From assembly GCA_001803635.1 (NCBI GenBank), contig MHDU01000074.1, positions 62,001 through 126,000 on the forward strand: a DNA stretch of 64,000 nt. Reading direction: 5' to 3'. The stretch comes from Nitrospirae bacterium GWB2_47_37. GTDB lineage: Bacteria; Nitrospirota; Thermodesulfovibrionia; Thermodesulfovibrionales; Dissulfurispiraceae. Of this stretch, positions 8,935 through 17,879 are shown in pieces (positions within the stretch are counted from its first letter, which is position 1; each line of letters begins with the position of its first letter). The notes under the pieces were generated by a model that was given only the letters and a program-made list of their open reading frames with translations, ran no database searches and was not told where the DNA came from. A program made the position numbers and the translations under genes.

Positions 8935-8950
8935 ATGCCTTTTTGTAAGG

Positions 8951-8967
8951 TTGGCACGCCTATTGCA
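8951..8967 (+). promoter_or_regulatory. Sigma54 promoter of the fliK operon
   Basis: TTGGCACG-N4-TTGCA is a near-perfect -24/-12 sigma54 promoter. The predicted start is near 8978, giving a leader of about 22 nt that holds GGAGG before the fliK ATG at 9000. The likely activator is the FlrC-like protein encoded at 778-2088. Confidence 0.92.
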
Positions 8968-8999
8968 TATCCAATTCAGAAATCAATCCGGAGGTCGAT

Positions 9000-10274
9000 A
9001 TGCTTAATGTTTTGATACAGCCTAACATGCCTAATCCGAATGCGGTTAACGCCGGCGGTAATACCAATCCTAATGCCGCTCCGCTTTTTGCGACGGCTGT
9101 TCAGGGGGATCAAAGCGGCATAGAGAATGGCGATTTTGTTGCGATCCTCAGCGCCATATTATCCGGTCTTAACAACAGCGTGATGAATACGCAGGACGGT
9201 TTGATTTTGAATAAAGACGGACAGCCGGTGAATATAGACGAACTCGCTGTGGATTTATTGACCGAAAATGACGGCAATACCGCAGCAGGCGGCAGTATTA
9301 TGGAAATGCTGCAGCAGCTTGTGTCTCAGGCGCAAATCATGGGTATTCCCAATGCCGTTGCCGTATCCGGTAATCAACAGCCTGTAAATGAAATGAGCAA
9401 TACGGTTTTGCAGGCGCATAACGGCAATGTTGTCCTGACTTCACTTGTGAAATCGGAAGACGGAATGCAAAAGGTTAAAGTGCATACTAATAATATATCC
9501 GCTAACATATCCGCTAACATATCCGCTGATGTATCCGCTGATGTATCCGACGGTAATAATGACGGCGCCGGCGATGGATTGTTTGATATTAAAATAATGA
9601 CCAAACAGAATAACGAGCAACCGATTCATTTATCGGTGAAAGATCTAAAACCCCAGGTCGATACTGTTTCCAAAAATCAAATACAGCCTAATCTTTTTGA
9701 TATCGCTTCAAAGGGAGTAAAAGACAATGCCGGGGCCGCCCTGCAATTACAGATCGTATCGGCTGAATCAGAAGGCTTCGAAAAGGTTGATAAGAAGGTA
9801 ATCGCGGGCGAGCAGTCGGCTGTAGACAGGCAACCCGTAATATCTTCGGTACAAAATTCAGGGGATAAACCCTCAGTCTCAAATTCCTCCGTGAAAGAAC
9901 CGCTTCATGTAAGCAGGCTGCATGAACTCGGCGAGCCTATCGCGAAAACCCTCGGAGCAGGGGATAAGCATCTTATTATAAAGCTCGATCCCCCCGACCT
10001 TGGAAGCATACGCATAAAACTCACTATGGATAACGGAGTATTAAAGGTCGATTTTAAAGTGGAATCTACGGCGATCAAGGATATGTTTTCGACAGCCATG
10101 CCGAATATTAAGGCGGCTCTCGAAAATTCGGGGATAAGAATGAGCGAGTTTTTCGTGGATGTAAAAGAAGACCGTTACCCGGATGAGGGAAGAAGGCATC
10201 ATGCCGAGAACGGACAGCAGCAGCAAAAACAGCAGAAAGAACAGAAATTCAAATTTTATGACTATTTCGCATAA
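9000..10274 (+). CDS. fliK: Flagellar hook-length control protein FliK
   Basis: 424 residues. The long, low-complexity N-terminal and middle parts act as molecular ruler. The conserved C-terminal Flg_hook domain (about 315-395) contains LGAGDKHLIIKLDPPDLGSIRIKLTMDNGVLKVDF. The ruler part includes five tandem 4-residue units (NISA/DVSA) at 164-183, encoded by 12-bp repeats. A Gln-rich tail (GQQQQKQQKEQK) ends the protein. It is secreted during hook assembly and switches FlhB specificity. The gene starts the sigma54-driven hook operon. Confidence 0.93.
   Translation: MLNVLIQPNMPNPNAVNAGGNTNPNAAPLFATAVQGDQSGIENGDFVAILSAILSGLNNSVMNTQDGLILNKDGQPVNIDELAVDLLTENDGNTAAGGSIMEMLQQLVSQAQIMGIPNAVAVSGNQQPVNEMSNTVLQAHNGNVVLTSLVKSEDGMQKVKVHTNNISANISANISADVSADVSDGNNDGAGDGLFDIKIMTKQNNEQPIHLSVKDLKPQVDTVSKNQIQPNLFDIASKGVKDNAGAALQLQIVSAESEGFEKVDKKVIAGEQSAVDRQPVISSVQNSGDKPSVSNSSVKEPLHVSRLHELGEPIAKTLGAGDKHLIIKLDPPDLGSIRIKLTMDNGVLKVDFKVESTAIKDMFSTAMPNIKAALENSGIRMSEFFVDVKEDRYPDEGRRHHAENGQQQQKQQKEQKFKFYDYFA
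9492..9551 (+). repeat. 12-bp tandem repeat inside fliK
   Basis: Five consecutive 12-nt units of the type AAYATATCCGCT / GATGTATCCGCT encode NISA-NISA-NISA-DVSA-DVSD in frame. Unit number could change by slippage without frameshift. Confidence 0.9.
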
Positions 10275-10287
10275 ACGGAGGTAAATT

Positions 10288-10725
10288 ATGGCAACAACAG
10301 CGCCTATTTTCAGCAACAGTTTGTATACGGGATCGACACAGAGCGCCGCAAAGGAAAAAAGCGGAACATTGGATCAGGATGCCTTTCTGAAACTCTTGAT
10401 AGCCCAGTTGCAAAATCAGGACCCGCTGAATCCGATGGAGGATACGGAATTCATAGCGCAGCTCGCGAGTTTCAGCAACCTCGAACAGACGAAGAATATG
10501 AACAGGACGATGGAGCAGGTCATGGGAATAAGCCTGATAGGAATGTCGGTAAAAGACAGTGAAGGCGTCTCGGGCATTGTAACGGATATGAGCCTTGAAT
10601 CGGGCAAGACGTATCTTACGCTTGCGTATAAGGACACCGATAAGAACGGCAATCAGGTGGATGCGACCAAGAAGATAGAATACAAAGACGTTAAACTAAT
10701 CAAAAATCCGATAATCTCGGCTTAA
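10288..10725 (+). CDS. flgD: Flagellar hook cap protein FlgD
   Basis: 145 residues, a short form. The N-terminal signature LDQDAFLKLLIAQLQNQDPLNPMEDTEFIAQLA is intact. The FlgD Ig-like/Tudor region is reduced compared with the 230-residue enterobacterial protein, with only a short beta-rich end (VSGIVTDMSLESGKTYLTLAY). It caps the growing hook and is discarded on completion. A GGAGG site precedes the start. Confidence 0.95.
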   Translation: MATTAPIFSNSLYTGSTQSAAKEKSGTLDQDAFLKLLIAQLQNQDPLNPMEDTEFIAQLASFSNLEQTKNMNRTMEQVMGISLIGMSVKDSEGVSGIVTDMSLESGKTYLTLAYKDTDKNGNQVDATKKIEYKDVKLIKNPIISA

Positions 10726-10737
10726 GGAGGTTTTACC

Positions 10738-12723
10738 ATGGGAATGTTGACATCACTTTTTTCGGCGGTCAGCGGTCTTAACGCAAACGGACAGGCTCTT
10801 TCGGTAATAGGCGATAACATAGCCAATGCCAATACCGTCGGCTTTAAGGGAAGCAGGGCGGCTTTCGGAGATATCTTAAGCCAGTCTTTAGGCGGAACTT
10901 CCGCCCTTCAGGTCGGAAGAGGCGTTCTCGTATCGTCAATTACCCCGCTTTTTTCGCAGGGTACGTTTGAATCGTCGTCGAACCCTCTCGACTTGGCGAT
11001 AGATGGAGACGGCTTTTTCATCCTGCACGATGCTTCCGGCGCGGAATTTTATACGAGGGCAGGTCTGTTTACCCTCGACAAGGACGGCAATATCGTGAAT
11101 CCTGACGCATTTGAGCTGCAGGGGAAAATACTTCAGGGTTCTCAGAACGGGCAGGTGGCTACAATAAATGTATCGTCCCTGAACAGCCCGCCACAGGTGA
11201 CAGAAAATGTTGAAGTAGCGTCAAATTTTAATTCGTCAACCACCGTGCATGATCCCACGCCTGATACGTTTGTTGTCAGTGCATCAAACCAGACAATATT
11301 TTTTACGGATTCCGGAGGAGCAGGTAACACTGCAACTATTGCAACGGGTTCCTATACGGCATCCGAGCTTGCTACGGCAGTGGATACTGCGCTTACCGCT
11401 GCGAGCGTCGATACGTATACAGTTGCATACAGTTCGAGCACGCATAAGTTTACGATAACATCAAGCAATGCGGCTTTCGATATGCAGGTGGAAAATGCAA
11501 GTTCAACAGCAGAAAGACTGCTCGGTTTTACAACAGAGAACCATGCTGCAGGAGCTGCACAGACAAGCGATTATGCGGTTGTCGGAGACGGCGGAACCGG
11601 TACGTTTACCATTGATTCGACTAATAACACTCTTGTATTTACCGATAGCGGCGGAACAGACCGGACCATTACTCTGACAGCAAATACATATACCGTTAAC
11701 GGGCTTGCAAAAGAGCTTGAAGACAAGATAGTTGCCGCAGACGCCGCTTCAGACGCCGTCAAGGTTTATTATGATCAGGACGCCAAGAAGTTCTACATAA
11801 AGAACGGCGAGGCAGCGTCTGTTACAATGAAATTTTCCGATTCATCCACCACGGTTGAGCAGATACTCGGCTATCAGTCTGTGGATGAGGCTATAGCAAC
11901 AACAGCTACGTCAGTTCCTGATTATGTGGCTGTAGGGTTTAACCCTCTGGATGCCGCTGATACGTCTGACTTTTCTACGTCGATAACCGTTTACGATTCT
12001 CTCGGCAACAGCCATCTGACGACCGTATATTTCAGAAAAACCAAGGAGAACGAGACGTTAACCCAAGATACCGCAGAGACAGGCAATACATGGCACTGGT
12101 ATTCTGTGGTGCAGGCTTCGGACAGCACTACAGGAGAGACATCTGTAGGAGGACAGGGATACCTTGAGTTTAATACCGAGGGCAAACTCGTGGCTGATAT
12201 TCAGCAGTATAATGACTTCGATTTCTCCGGCGGCGTTACGCAAAGCCAGCCTATAGCGTTCGATTTTGGAACGAGTACTGTTGAGGGAGGCAGCGGCCTG
12301 ACCGGCTCTACGCAGTTCGGCTCTGCAAACTCGGTTACATTTCAGGTTCAGGATGGTTATTCTTCGGGCAGTTTGAAGAGCCTTTCCGTCGGCAAAGACG
12401 GCGTAATAACAGGAACATTCACCAACGGCCAGACTCAGGACATAGCGCAGGTTTATCTCGCAAGGTTTACCGCTCCGACAGGCCTTTCAAAACAGGGCAA
12501 GAATATTTACAGCGAGTCAGCTAATTCCGGCAGCCCGATTGTCGGGGCAGCGAATACCTCGGGAAGAGGAAATATTCTGGCAAGCTCTCTTGAAACGAGC
12601 AATGTAGACCTCGCGGAAGAATTTGTAAGGCTGATCGCAGCCCAGAGAGGTTTTCAGGCTAATACGAGGGCCGTTACAACTACGGACGACCTCTTGAGCG
12701 AGTTGATGAATATAAAGAGATAG
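10738..12723 (+). CDS. flgE: Flagellar hook protein FlgE with a tandemly duplicated internal module
   Basis: 661 residues against about 400 in enterobacteria. The N-terminal rod/hook motif (VIGDNIANANTVGFKGSR, about 23-40) and C-terminal motif (NVDLAEEFVRLIAAQRGFQANTRAV) are typical. The extra length is mainly two homologous modules, about residues 176-271 and 287-386. Each has a TDSGG turn, a TYT/SYT-x-LA helix, KF(Y/T)I, and STxERLLGF / STTVEQILGY. These probably form surface-exposed hook domains. The gene is followed by a strong terminator at 12752. Confidence 0.95.
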   Translation: MGMLTSLFSAVSGLNANGQALSVIGDNIANANTVGFKGSRAAFGDILSQSLGGTSALQVGRGVLVSSITPLFSQGTFESSSNPLDLAIDGDGFFILHDASGAEFYTRAGLFTLDKDGNIVNPDAFELQGKILQGSQNGQVATINVSSLNSPPQVTENVEVASNFNSSTTVHDPTPDTFVVSASNQTIFFTDSGGAGNTATIATGSYTASELATAVDTALTAASVDTYTVAYSSSTHKFTITSSNAAFDMQVENASSTAERLLGFTTENHAAGAAQTSDYAVVGDGGTGTFTIDSTNNTLVFTDSGGTDRTITLTANTYTVNGLAKELEDKIVAADAASDAVKVYYDQDAKKFYIKNGEAASVTMKFSDSSTTVEQILGYQSVDEAIATTATSVPDYVAVGFNPLDAADTSDFSTSITVYDSLGNSHLTTVYFRKTKENETLTQDTAETGNTWHWYSVVQASDSTTGETSVGGQGYLEFNTEGKLVADIQQYNDFDFSGGVTQSQPIAFDFGTSTVEGGSGLTGSTQFGSANSVTFQVQDGYSSGSLKSLSVGKDGVITGTFTNGQTQDIAQVYLARFTAPTGLSKQGKNIYSESANSGSPIVGAANTSGRGNILASSLETSNVDLAEEFVRLIAAQRGFQANTRAVTTTDDLLSELMNIKR

Positions 12724-12751
12724 TTTATTCATAGATAACAGTTAACGCTTT

Positions 12752-12793
12752 GACGGTTATGTCCTGAGTATACGGATATAACCGTCATTTTAT
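12752..12793 (+). terminator. Rho-independent terminator after flgE
   Basis: A 13-bp stem (GACGGTTATGTCC with its complement, including one G-U pair) closes a 9-nt loop and is followed by a T-rich tract (ATTTTATT). It separates the fliK-flgD-flgE unit from the fliL unit. Confidence 0.85.
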
Positions 12794-12838
12794 TGACCTT
12801 TTCTATTTTAAATCCTTATAAATCAATACGATGCTTGC

Positions 12839-12854
12839 CGGCACATTATGTGCT
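12839..12854 (+). promoter_or_regulatory. Sigma54 promoter candidate before fliL
   Basis: CGGCAC-N5-GTGCT retains GG and GC at correct spacing; two positions deviate from consensus. It lies after the flgE terminator and about 50 nt before the fliL ATG, a sensible place for a promoter restarting the operon. Confidence 0.55.
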
Positions 12855-12906
12855 AATTCCATATAACACTACAATAGCGCAATAATTATGAAGAGGGAGG
12901 TTTTTT

Positions 12907-13404
12907 ATGGTTGATGACAAAGATCCAAAGTTGGAAGATGAAGAAGGTGGAGAACAGGCGCCTAAAAAGAAGAAAGGGAAGGGACTGATTATTATTATTA
13001 TTATCGCGGTCGCCGTTATAGCCGGAGGGGCAGGGGCTTTCCTGTTTTTTACAAAATCGGGCGGCGACAAGGCGGCTAAACAAGAAGCGGCAAAGGTTGA
13101 AGACGGCGTAACATTCGCGCTCGAGCCGTTTGTCGTTAACCTCAGCGACCCTACGGGAACGAGGTTTTTAAAGGTCTCTTTGCAACTCGAACTTTCAAGC
13201 CCCCTCATCATGGAGAAGGCTAAGGCAAAGAGCCCGCAGATAAGAGATGGGGTTATTACGCTGCTTACCGCAAAGACGTCCGACGCGCTTATCTCTCCCG
13301 AAGGAAAATTGCAGCTTAAAGACGAAATAAACATGCGGATAAACCAGATCTTAGGGGAAAATTCGGTAAAGAACGTCTATCTTACCGATTTCGTAATGCA
13401 GTAA
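12907..13404 (+). CDS. fliL: Flagellar basal body-associated protein FliL
   Basis: 165 residues. A charged cytoplasmic N-terminus (KKKKGK) precedes one membrane helix (about 28-50, Ile-rich) and a periplasmic stomatin-like domain (ALEPFVVNLSDPTGTRFLKVSLQLEL). FliL forms a ring around stator units and increases torque. The start follows GAGGGAGG. It heads the fliL-M-N-O/P-Q-R unit. Confidence 0.95.
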   Translation: MVDDKDPKLEDEEGGEQAPKKKKGKGLIIIIIIAVAVIAGGAGAFLFFTKSGGDKAAKQEAAKVEDGVTFALEPFVVNLSDPTGTRFLKVSLQLELSSPLIMEKAKAKSPQIRDGVITLLTAKTSDALISPEGKLQLKDEINMRINQILGENSVKNVYLTDFVMQ

Positions 13405-13415
13405 AAGGGGTTTGA

Positions 13416-14378
13416 ATGGAAGATATTCTTTCGCAAGAAGAAGTTGATGCGTTATTAAAAGGGATTGCCCACGGCGACGTAGAGACCGAGAAGGTAGAAG
13501 AGGTCTCCGGGGTAAAGCTTTATGACTTTACCGGTCAGGAAAAGATCGTCAGGGGAAGGATGCCGTCCCTCGACATCGCCAATGAAAGGCTTGCGAGGAA
13601 TTTCCGTTTGACGCTTTCCGCCGCAATAAGGAGAATGGTGGACGTAACGAACGTGAATGTGAATATCACTAAGTTCTATGACTTTATGCGGGGAGTGCCT
13701 TTCCCTTCGAGCATAAATATATTCAAGATGGACCCGTTGCGCGGGTTCGGCCTTCTGGTGTTTGACGCGCCCATGATATTCAGCCTTATCGAATTTTTCT
13801 TCGGAGGCACCGGCAAGGGATATTACAAGCCCGAAGGAAGGGAATTTACGCCCATAGAGCAGAAGATAATACATAAGGTCGTCATGATGTTCTTCAGCGA
13901 TATGGAAGAGGCATGGAAGCCCATTTATCCTATAACGCCTACATATGTGCGGTCTGAAATGAATCCACAGTTCGTAACGATCGTTACTCCGGTCGATGTT
14001 GTTATAAAGGTGGAATTTGTACTCGAAATAGAAGGCAAGCAGTGCAGGGCGTTCCTATGCATTCCTTACGGCACGGTCGAACCGATTAAGGACAAACTTT
14101 ACAGCGCGTTCTCAGCCGACAGGGATGAGCTTGACATGAAATGGCTCGAAAGGCTTAAAGACAGGCTGAGGGAAATACACGTTAATTTAACCGGTAAGCT
14201 CGGCACTACGACGGTTACGGTGCAGGACGTCATTGACTTTAAGATATCCGACCTTATAGTTCTCAACCAGAGGGCGGATGACGATGTAAGTATACTTATT
14301 GAAGGAACCCCGAAGTTTAAAGGCAGGTTTGGGATATACAGGGGATCGAATGCGTTAAAAATAGTAAAGGTATTATAG
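13416..14378 (+). CDS. fliM: Flagellar motor switch protein FliM
   Basis: 320 residues. The N-terminal CheY-binding segment (ILSQEEVDALLKGI) is conserved. The middle CheC-like domain and C-terminal SpoA domain (VNLTGKLGTTTVTVQDVIDFKISDLIVLNQRADDDVSILIEGTPKFKG) are complete. It forms the C-ring wall with FliN and FliG and changes rotation direction when CheY-P binds. Confidence 0.97.
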   Translation: MEDILSQEEVDALLKGIAHGDVETEKVEEVSGVKLYDFTGQEKIVRGRMPSLDIANERLARNFRLTLSAAIRRMVDVTNVNVNITKFYDFMRGVPFPSSINIFKMDPLRGFGLLVFDAPMIFSLIEFFFGGTGKGYYKPEGREFTPIEQKIIHKVVMMFFSDMEEAWKPIYPITPTYVRSEMNPQFVTIVTPVDVVIKVEFVLEIEGKQCRAFLCIPYGTVEPIKDKLYSAFSADRDELDMKWLERLKDRLREIHVNLTGKLGTTTVTVQDVIDFKISDLIVLNQRADDDVSILIEGTPKFKGRFGIYRGSNALKIVKVL

Positions 14379-14392
14379 AGACGGAGGTAAAC

Positions 14393-14722
14393 ATGACGGA
14401 TGAGGTAAAAGATTTGGATGTGCAGGAATTTCAAGGCGAAACCCAGCCGCCGCAGGCAGCTCAGAGGGATATCAATTTTATTTTAGATGTGCCCCTCGAA
14501 TTATCGGTGCTTATAGGCAGGACCAAGATACTTGTTCAGGAACTCCTTCAGTTAGGGCAGGGGTCTGTCATAGCGCTTGAGAAGCTTGCCGGAGAACCGA
14601 TGGAGGTTTACGTCAACGACAGGCTTATAGGCAGGGGAGAGGTTGTTGTCGTGAATGAGAAGTTCGGCATAAGGCTGACCGATATTATAAGCCCGACGGA
14701 ACGGGTAAGGCATTTGAGATAA
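14393..14722 (+). CDS. fliN: Flagellar motor switch protein FliN
   Basis: 109 residues. The N-terminal 25 are variable and Gln-rich; the rest is one SpoA domain (ILDVPLELSVLIGRTKILVQELLQLGQGSVIALEKLAGEP and VVVNEKFGIRLTDIISPTERV). It forms the base of the C-ring and docks FliH during export. A GGAGG site precedes the ATG at 14393. Confidence 0.97.
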   Translation: MTDEVKDLDVQEFQGETQPPQAAQRDINFILDVPLELSVLIGRTKILVQELLQLGQGSVIALEKLAGEPMEVYVNDRLIGRGEVVVVNEKFGIRLTDIISPTERVRHLR

Positions 14723-14742
14723 TGCGGTGCGGAGGTTAAGAC

Positions 14743-15798
14743 TTGGGATTTGAACTGATTAAAATCACTATTGCCTTATTAATTGTTCTCGGTGCGCTAT
14801 ACATCCTTTTGCGTTTTTTAAAACAAAGGGTATTGCCGCATAAAGGGATGGTGGAAATAATCCAGTATCAGCCGTTCGGCCCCAAAAAGGGAATCGCGGT
14901 CGTTAAGGTATTAAAGGAATATCTTGTAGTCGGTATAGCGGATGAAAATATATCGCTTCTTACAAAACCGGATCCTGCCGACGTAGATGAAGCGATTAAA
15001 AAGTCCGGAGTCAATAGTACGGAGCCGGGGGGCAAAAAACAACAGACGATAAAGGAATTGATAAAAGGAAAGTTCTTTTGTGTTTTTGCTTTATTACCAA
15101 TCGCTTATTGCCTGCTGCCTGACCTGTCTTTTGCAGCGGCGGCGCAGCCTCCTGCGGGCGGAGGTATACTCGGATTGACAACGCCTCTCGAACTTCTCTT
15201 GTTCCTCACGCTGCTTTCTATTTTACCCGCTATTTTGGTTATGACCACATGTTTTACGAGGATAGTAGTAGTACTCGGTTTTCTCAGGCAGGCGCTCGGA
15301 ACGCCGCAGGTCCCTCCCACGCAGGTAATAATCGGCCTCGCCCTTTTTATAACCCTTTTTGTCATGTCGCCGGTTGTCGACAAAATTTATACGGATGCTT
15401 ATCAGCCGTACACAAAAAAGCAAATAAACGCCGAAGAGGCGCTTAACAGGGCCGGAGTCCCGTTAAAGGAATTCATGCTTAAACAGACGAGGGAAAAAGA
15501 CCTTGCCCTTTTTTTAAAGATGTCTAAGGCCGAAAGGCCCGCAACTCCTATGGATCTTTCGTTGAGGGTTGTCATCCCGGCATTCGCGATAGGAGAGCTT
15601 AAGAAGGCATTCGAGATAGGGTTCCTGATCTTTCTGCCCTTTCTCGTTATTGATATGGTCGTTGCCAGCGTGCTTCTTTCGATGGGAATGATGATGCTTC
15701 CGCCTATTATGGTTTCCATGCCTTTTAAATTGCTTTTATTCGTCCTCGTGGACGGCTGGCAATTGCTGATAGGCTCGCTGGTAGGAGGTTTTAGATGA
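14743..15798 (+). CDS. fliP: FliO-FliP fusion of the flagellar export gate
   Basis: 351 residues in one frame. Residues 1-95 are FliO-like: one membrane helix (about 6-26), then a cytoplasmic domain with VEIIQYQPFGPKKGIAVVKVLKEYLVVGI. A linker (about 96-108) leads to a signal-like hydrophobic segment and a complete FliP (about 130-351: LTLLSILPAILVMTTCFTRIVVVLGFLRQALG, ending LVDGWQLLIGSLVGGF). There is no stop between the parts and no good internal start for FliP. The TTG start at 14743 follows GGAGG. In most bacteria FliO assembles the FliP ring as a separate protein; here they appear covalently joined, unless FliP reinitiates. Confidence 0.88.
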   Translation: MGFELIKITIALLIVLGALYILLRFLKQRVLPHKGMVEIIQYQPFGPKKGIAVVKVLKEYLVVGIADENISLLTKPDPADVDEAIKKSGVNSTEPGGKKQQTIKELIKGKFFCVFALLPIAYCLLPDLSFAAAAQPPAGGGILGLTTPLELLLFLTLLSILPAILVMTTCFTRIVVVLGFLRQALGTPQVPPTQVIIGLALFITLFVMSPVVDKIYTDAYQPYTKKQINAEEALNRAGVPLKEFMLKQTREKDLALFLKMSKAERPATPMDLSLRVVIPAFAIGELKKAFEIGFLIFLPFLVIDMVVASVLLSMGMMMLPPIMVSMPFKLLLFVLVDGWQLLIGSLVGGFR

Positions 15799-16064
15799 CG
15801 GTTGAGTTATTGAATCAGGTTTCGAGACAGACCTTTGAGACGATCTTATTGGTAGGGGGCCCTGTTTTGCTGGTAAGTCTTGTTATCGGTGTGCTGATAA
15901 GCCTTTTTCAGGCTATCACCCAGCTTCAGGAAATGACCATGACCTTTGTGCCCAAGATAATAGCCGTGTTTGTGACGCTGCTCGTGGCGCTTCCATGGAT
16001 GGTAAAGATATTGGTGGGGTTTACCCGGAGCATATTCGAGAATATTCCGATGTATGTGAAATGA
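15795..16064 (+). CDS. fliQ: Flagellar export gate protein FliQ
   Basis: 89 residues with two membrane helices (about 18-38 and 53-73) and the FliQ motif ALFQAITQLQEMTMTFVPKI in a slightly varied form. Four copies wrap the FliP5FliR1 core. The start overlaps the fliP stop by four bases (ATGA). Confidence 0.96.
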   Translation: MTVELLNQVSRQTFETILLVGGPVLLVSLVIGVLISLFQAITQLQEMTMTFVPKIIAVFVTLLVALPWMVKILVGFTRSIFENIPMYVK

Positions 16065-16067
16065 GAA

Positions 16068-16805
16068 ATGGAACTGTATAACCTGATAAATACATACTCC
16101 GAAAAATTTATCCCCATATTCATAAGGGTTGCGGTTATTTTTTTCTTCATTCCCTTTATAGGCGCGAGGATGACGCCTATGCTTGTGAAGGTCGGTTTTG
16201 CGCTTGCATTGACGCTGCTCCTTTTGCCTATTGTACAGGTCGAATCCGAAAATCCGGTGAAGGCCGTTTTCGAGGCCGTTTTTATCGGTTCCGCGGTAGG
16301 GCTGGCCGTGCGGATAATACTCGGAGCCGTTGAGACCGCCGCACAGTGGATAAACATAGAGATGGGGTTCGGAGCTGCAGCGATATTCAACCCGTTATTC
16401 GGCGAACAACTCGGGCCGTTAAGCCTTTTTTATACGTTCTTTTCCATGGGAATTTTTTTTATGATCGACATGCACCATTACTTCATAGAAGGCATCGTCA
16501 GGAGCTTCGATATGGGCGAAATACAATATAAAGGTATTTTCGATTCCATTATAAAACTGAACGCCGTTTTATTCCCGCTGGCCTTTAAAATAGCGGCTCC
16601 AATAATGCTGGTGCAGGTTATGATTAACCTCGCGATGGGGTTAATTTCGAGGGCATTGCCGCAGGCGAATATATTCTTTATAAGCATGCCTCTGCTTATT
16701 TTTGCCGGCGTAGTCTTCGTTGTGCTTTCGCTGCCGCTCACTTTTATGATTATCACAAAGGCCTTCAGTCATGCAAAGGACGCGATTATGGTGTTTACGA
16801 GGTAA
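16068..16805 (+). CDS. fliR: Flagellar export gate protein FliR
   Basis: 245 residues with about six hydrophobic helices and the FliR-family segments VRVAVIFFFIPFIGARMTPMLVKVGFALALTLLL-like core and INLAMGLISRALPQANIFFISMPL. It completes the FliPQR export channel. It follows fliQ by 3 nt and precedes flhB by 3 nt. Confidence 0.96.
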   Translation: MELYNLINTYSEKFIPIFIRVAVIFFFIPFIGARMTPMLVKVGFALALTLLLLPIVQVESENPVKAVFEAVFIGSAVGLAVRIILGAVETAAQWINIEMGFGAAAIFNPLFGEQLGPLSLFYTFFSMGIFFMIDMHHYFIEGIVRSFDMGEIQYKGIFDSIIKLNAVLFPLAFKIAAPIMLVQVMINLAMGLISRALPQANIFFISMPLLIFAGVVFVVLSLPLTFMIITKAFSHAKDAIMVFTR

Positions 16806-16808
16806 GCA

Positions 16809-17879
16809 ATGGCTGAAAATTTCGAAGAAAAAACGGAACAAGCTACAGGCCGAAGACGGTCTAAGGCGCGGGAACAGGGCAACATACCGAGGAGCCGGGA
16901 CCTTACCGGGGTTATGCCGCTTTGGGTAATTTTTATATACATGTCGTTCGGCGGCTATATGCTTACTATGCTGTTATCTTATTTGAGATCGTCGTTAAAA
17001 AGAGGATTCGAGTTCAGGATTACAGAGGTCTCGCTGATGGAATTATTGAGGACCGATCTCGCGCAGTTGGGCTTGATTTTGGGCCCTATATTAGGATCGA
17101 TACTGGTAGTCGTCGCCGTCGTCCATTTTTTTCAGACAGGTTTTTTGCTTACTGCAGAACCGTTAAAAGCCGATCTCAAAAAACTTAATCCCATACAGGG
17201 GATGAAGCGTTTTTTCTCGCTGAATACCCTTTTTGAGACATTGAAAGGGTTGTTAAAGGTTATTGTTATGGGATTCATATTGTATTTTGTGATTAAAAAA
17301 GAATTGATAAACCTGCCGCTGCTTGTGGATATGGATATGAACGGGATAATGTCTTTTTCATTCGGGCAGATAAGAAAGCTGCTTTTGATATCGGCCATTG
17401 TCTTAACGACCTTTGCGGTTGCGGATTACGCTTACCAGAGGTGGCAGTATGAGCGTAACTTGCGCATGACCAAACAGGAAGTAAAGGAAGAGCATAAGGA
17501 AACGGAGGGAGATCCGAGGGTAAAGGCGAGGATCAGAAGCCTGCAGAGAGAGATGGCGCGCAAGAGGATGATGCAGGAGGTTCCGAAGGCGGATGTTGTC
17601 ATAACGAACCCCACGCACTTTGCAGTCGCCTTAAAATACGATTCTTCAAAAATGGGAGCGCCGACGATCATCGCAAAAGGAGCGAATCTTGTTGCCGCTA
17701 AGATAAAAGGAATCGCGCAGCAGAGCAGGGTTCCCGTTTTCGAAGATAAGCCGCTTGCAAGGACGTTGTTTAAGCTCGATGTAGGGCAGGAAATACCGGA
17801 AATACTATACAGGGCGGTTGCTGCGATACTGGCGAACGTGTATAAATTGAAAAATAAAAGGGTGACGGGTAATGCTTGA
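16809..17879 (+). CDS. flhB: Flagellar export switch protein FlhB
   Basis: 356 residues: charged N-terminus (EKTEQATGRRRSKAREQGNIPRSRDL), four membrane helices, and a cytoplasmic domain with the autocleavage motif NPTHFAVALKYD. The C-terminal domain is intact (VFEDKPLARTLFKLDVGQEIPEILYRAVAAILA). It switches substrate class from hook to filament with FliK. It overlaps flhA by 8 nt. Confidence 0.97.
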   Translation: MAENFEEKTEQATGRRRSKAREQGNIPRSRDLTGVMPLWVIFIYMSFGGYMLTMLLSYLRSSLKRGFEFRITEVSLMELLRTDLAQLGLILGPILGSILVVVAVVHFFQTGFLLTAEPLKADLKKLNPIQGMKRFFSLNTLFETLKGLLKVIVMGFILYFVIKKELINLPLLVDMDMNGIMSFSFGQIRKLLLISAIVLTTFAVADYAYQRWQYERNLRMTKQEVKEEHKETEGDPRVKARIRSLQREMARKRMMQEVPKADVVITNPTHFAVALKYDSSKMGAPTIIAKGANLVAAKIKGIAQQSRVPVFEDKPLARTLFKLDVGQEIPEILYRAVAAILANVYKLKNKRVTGNA

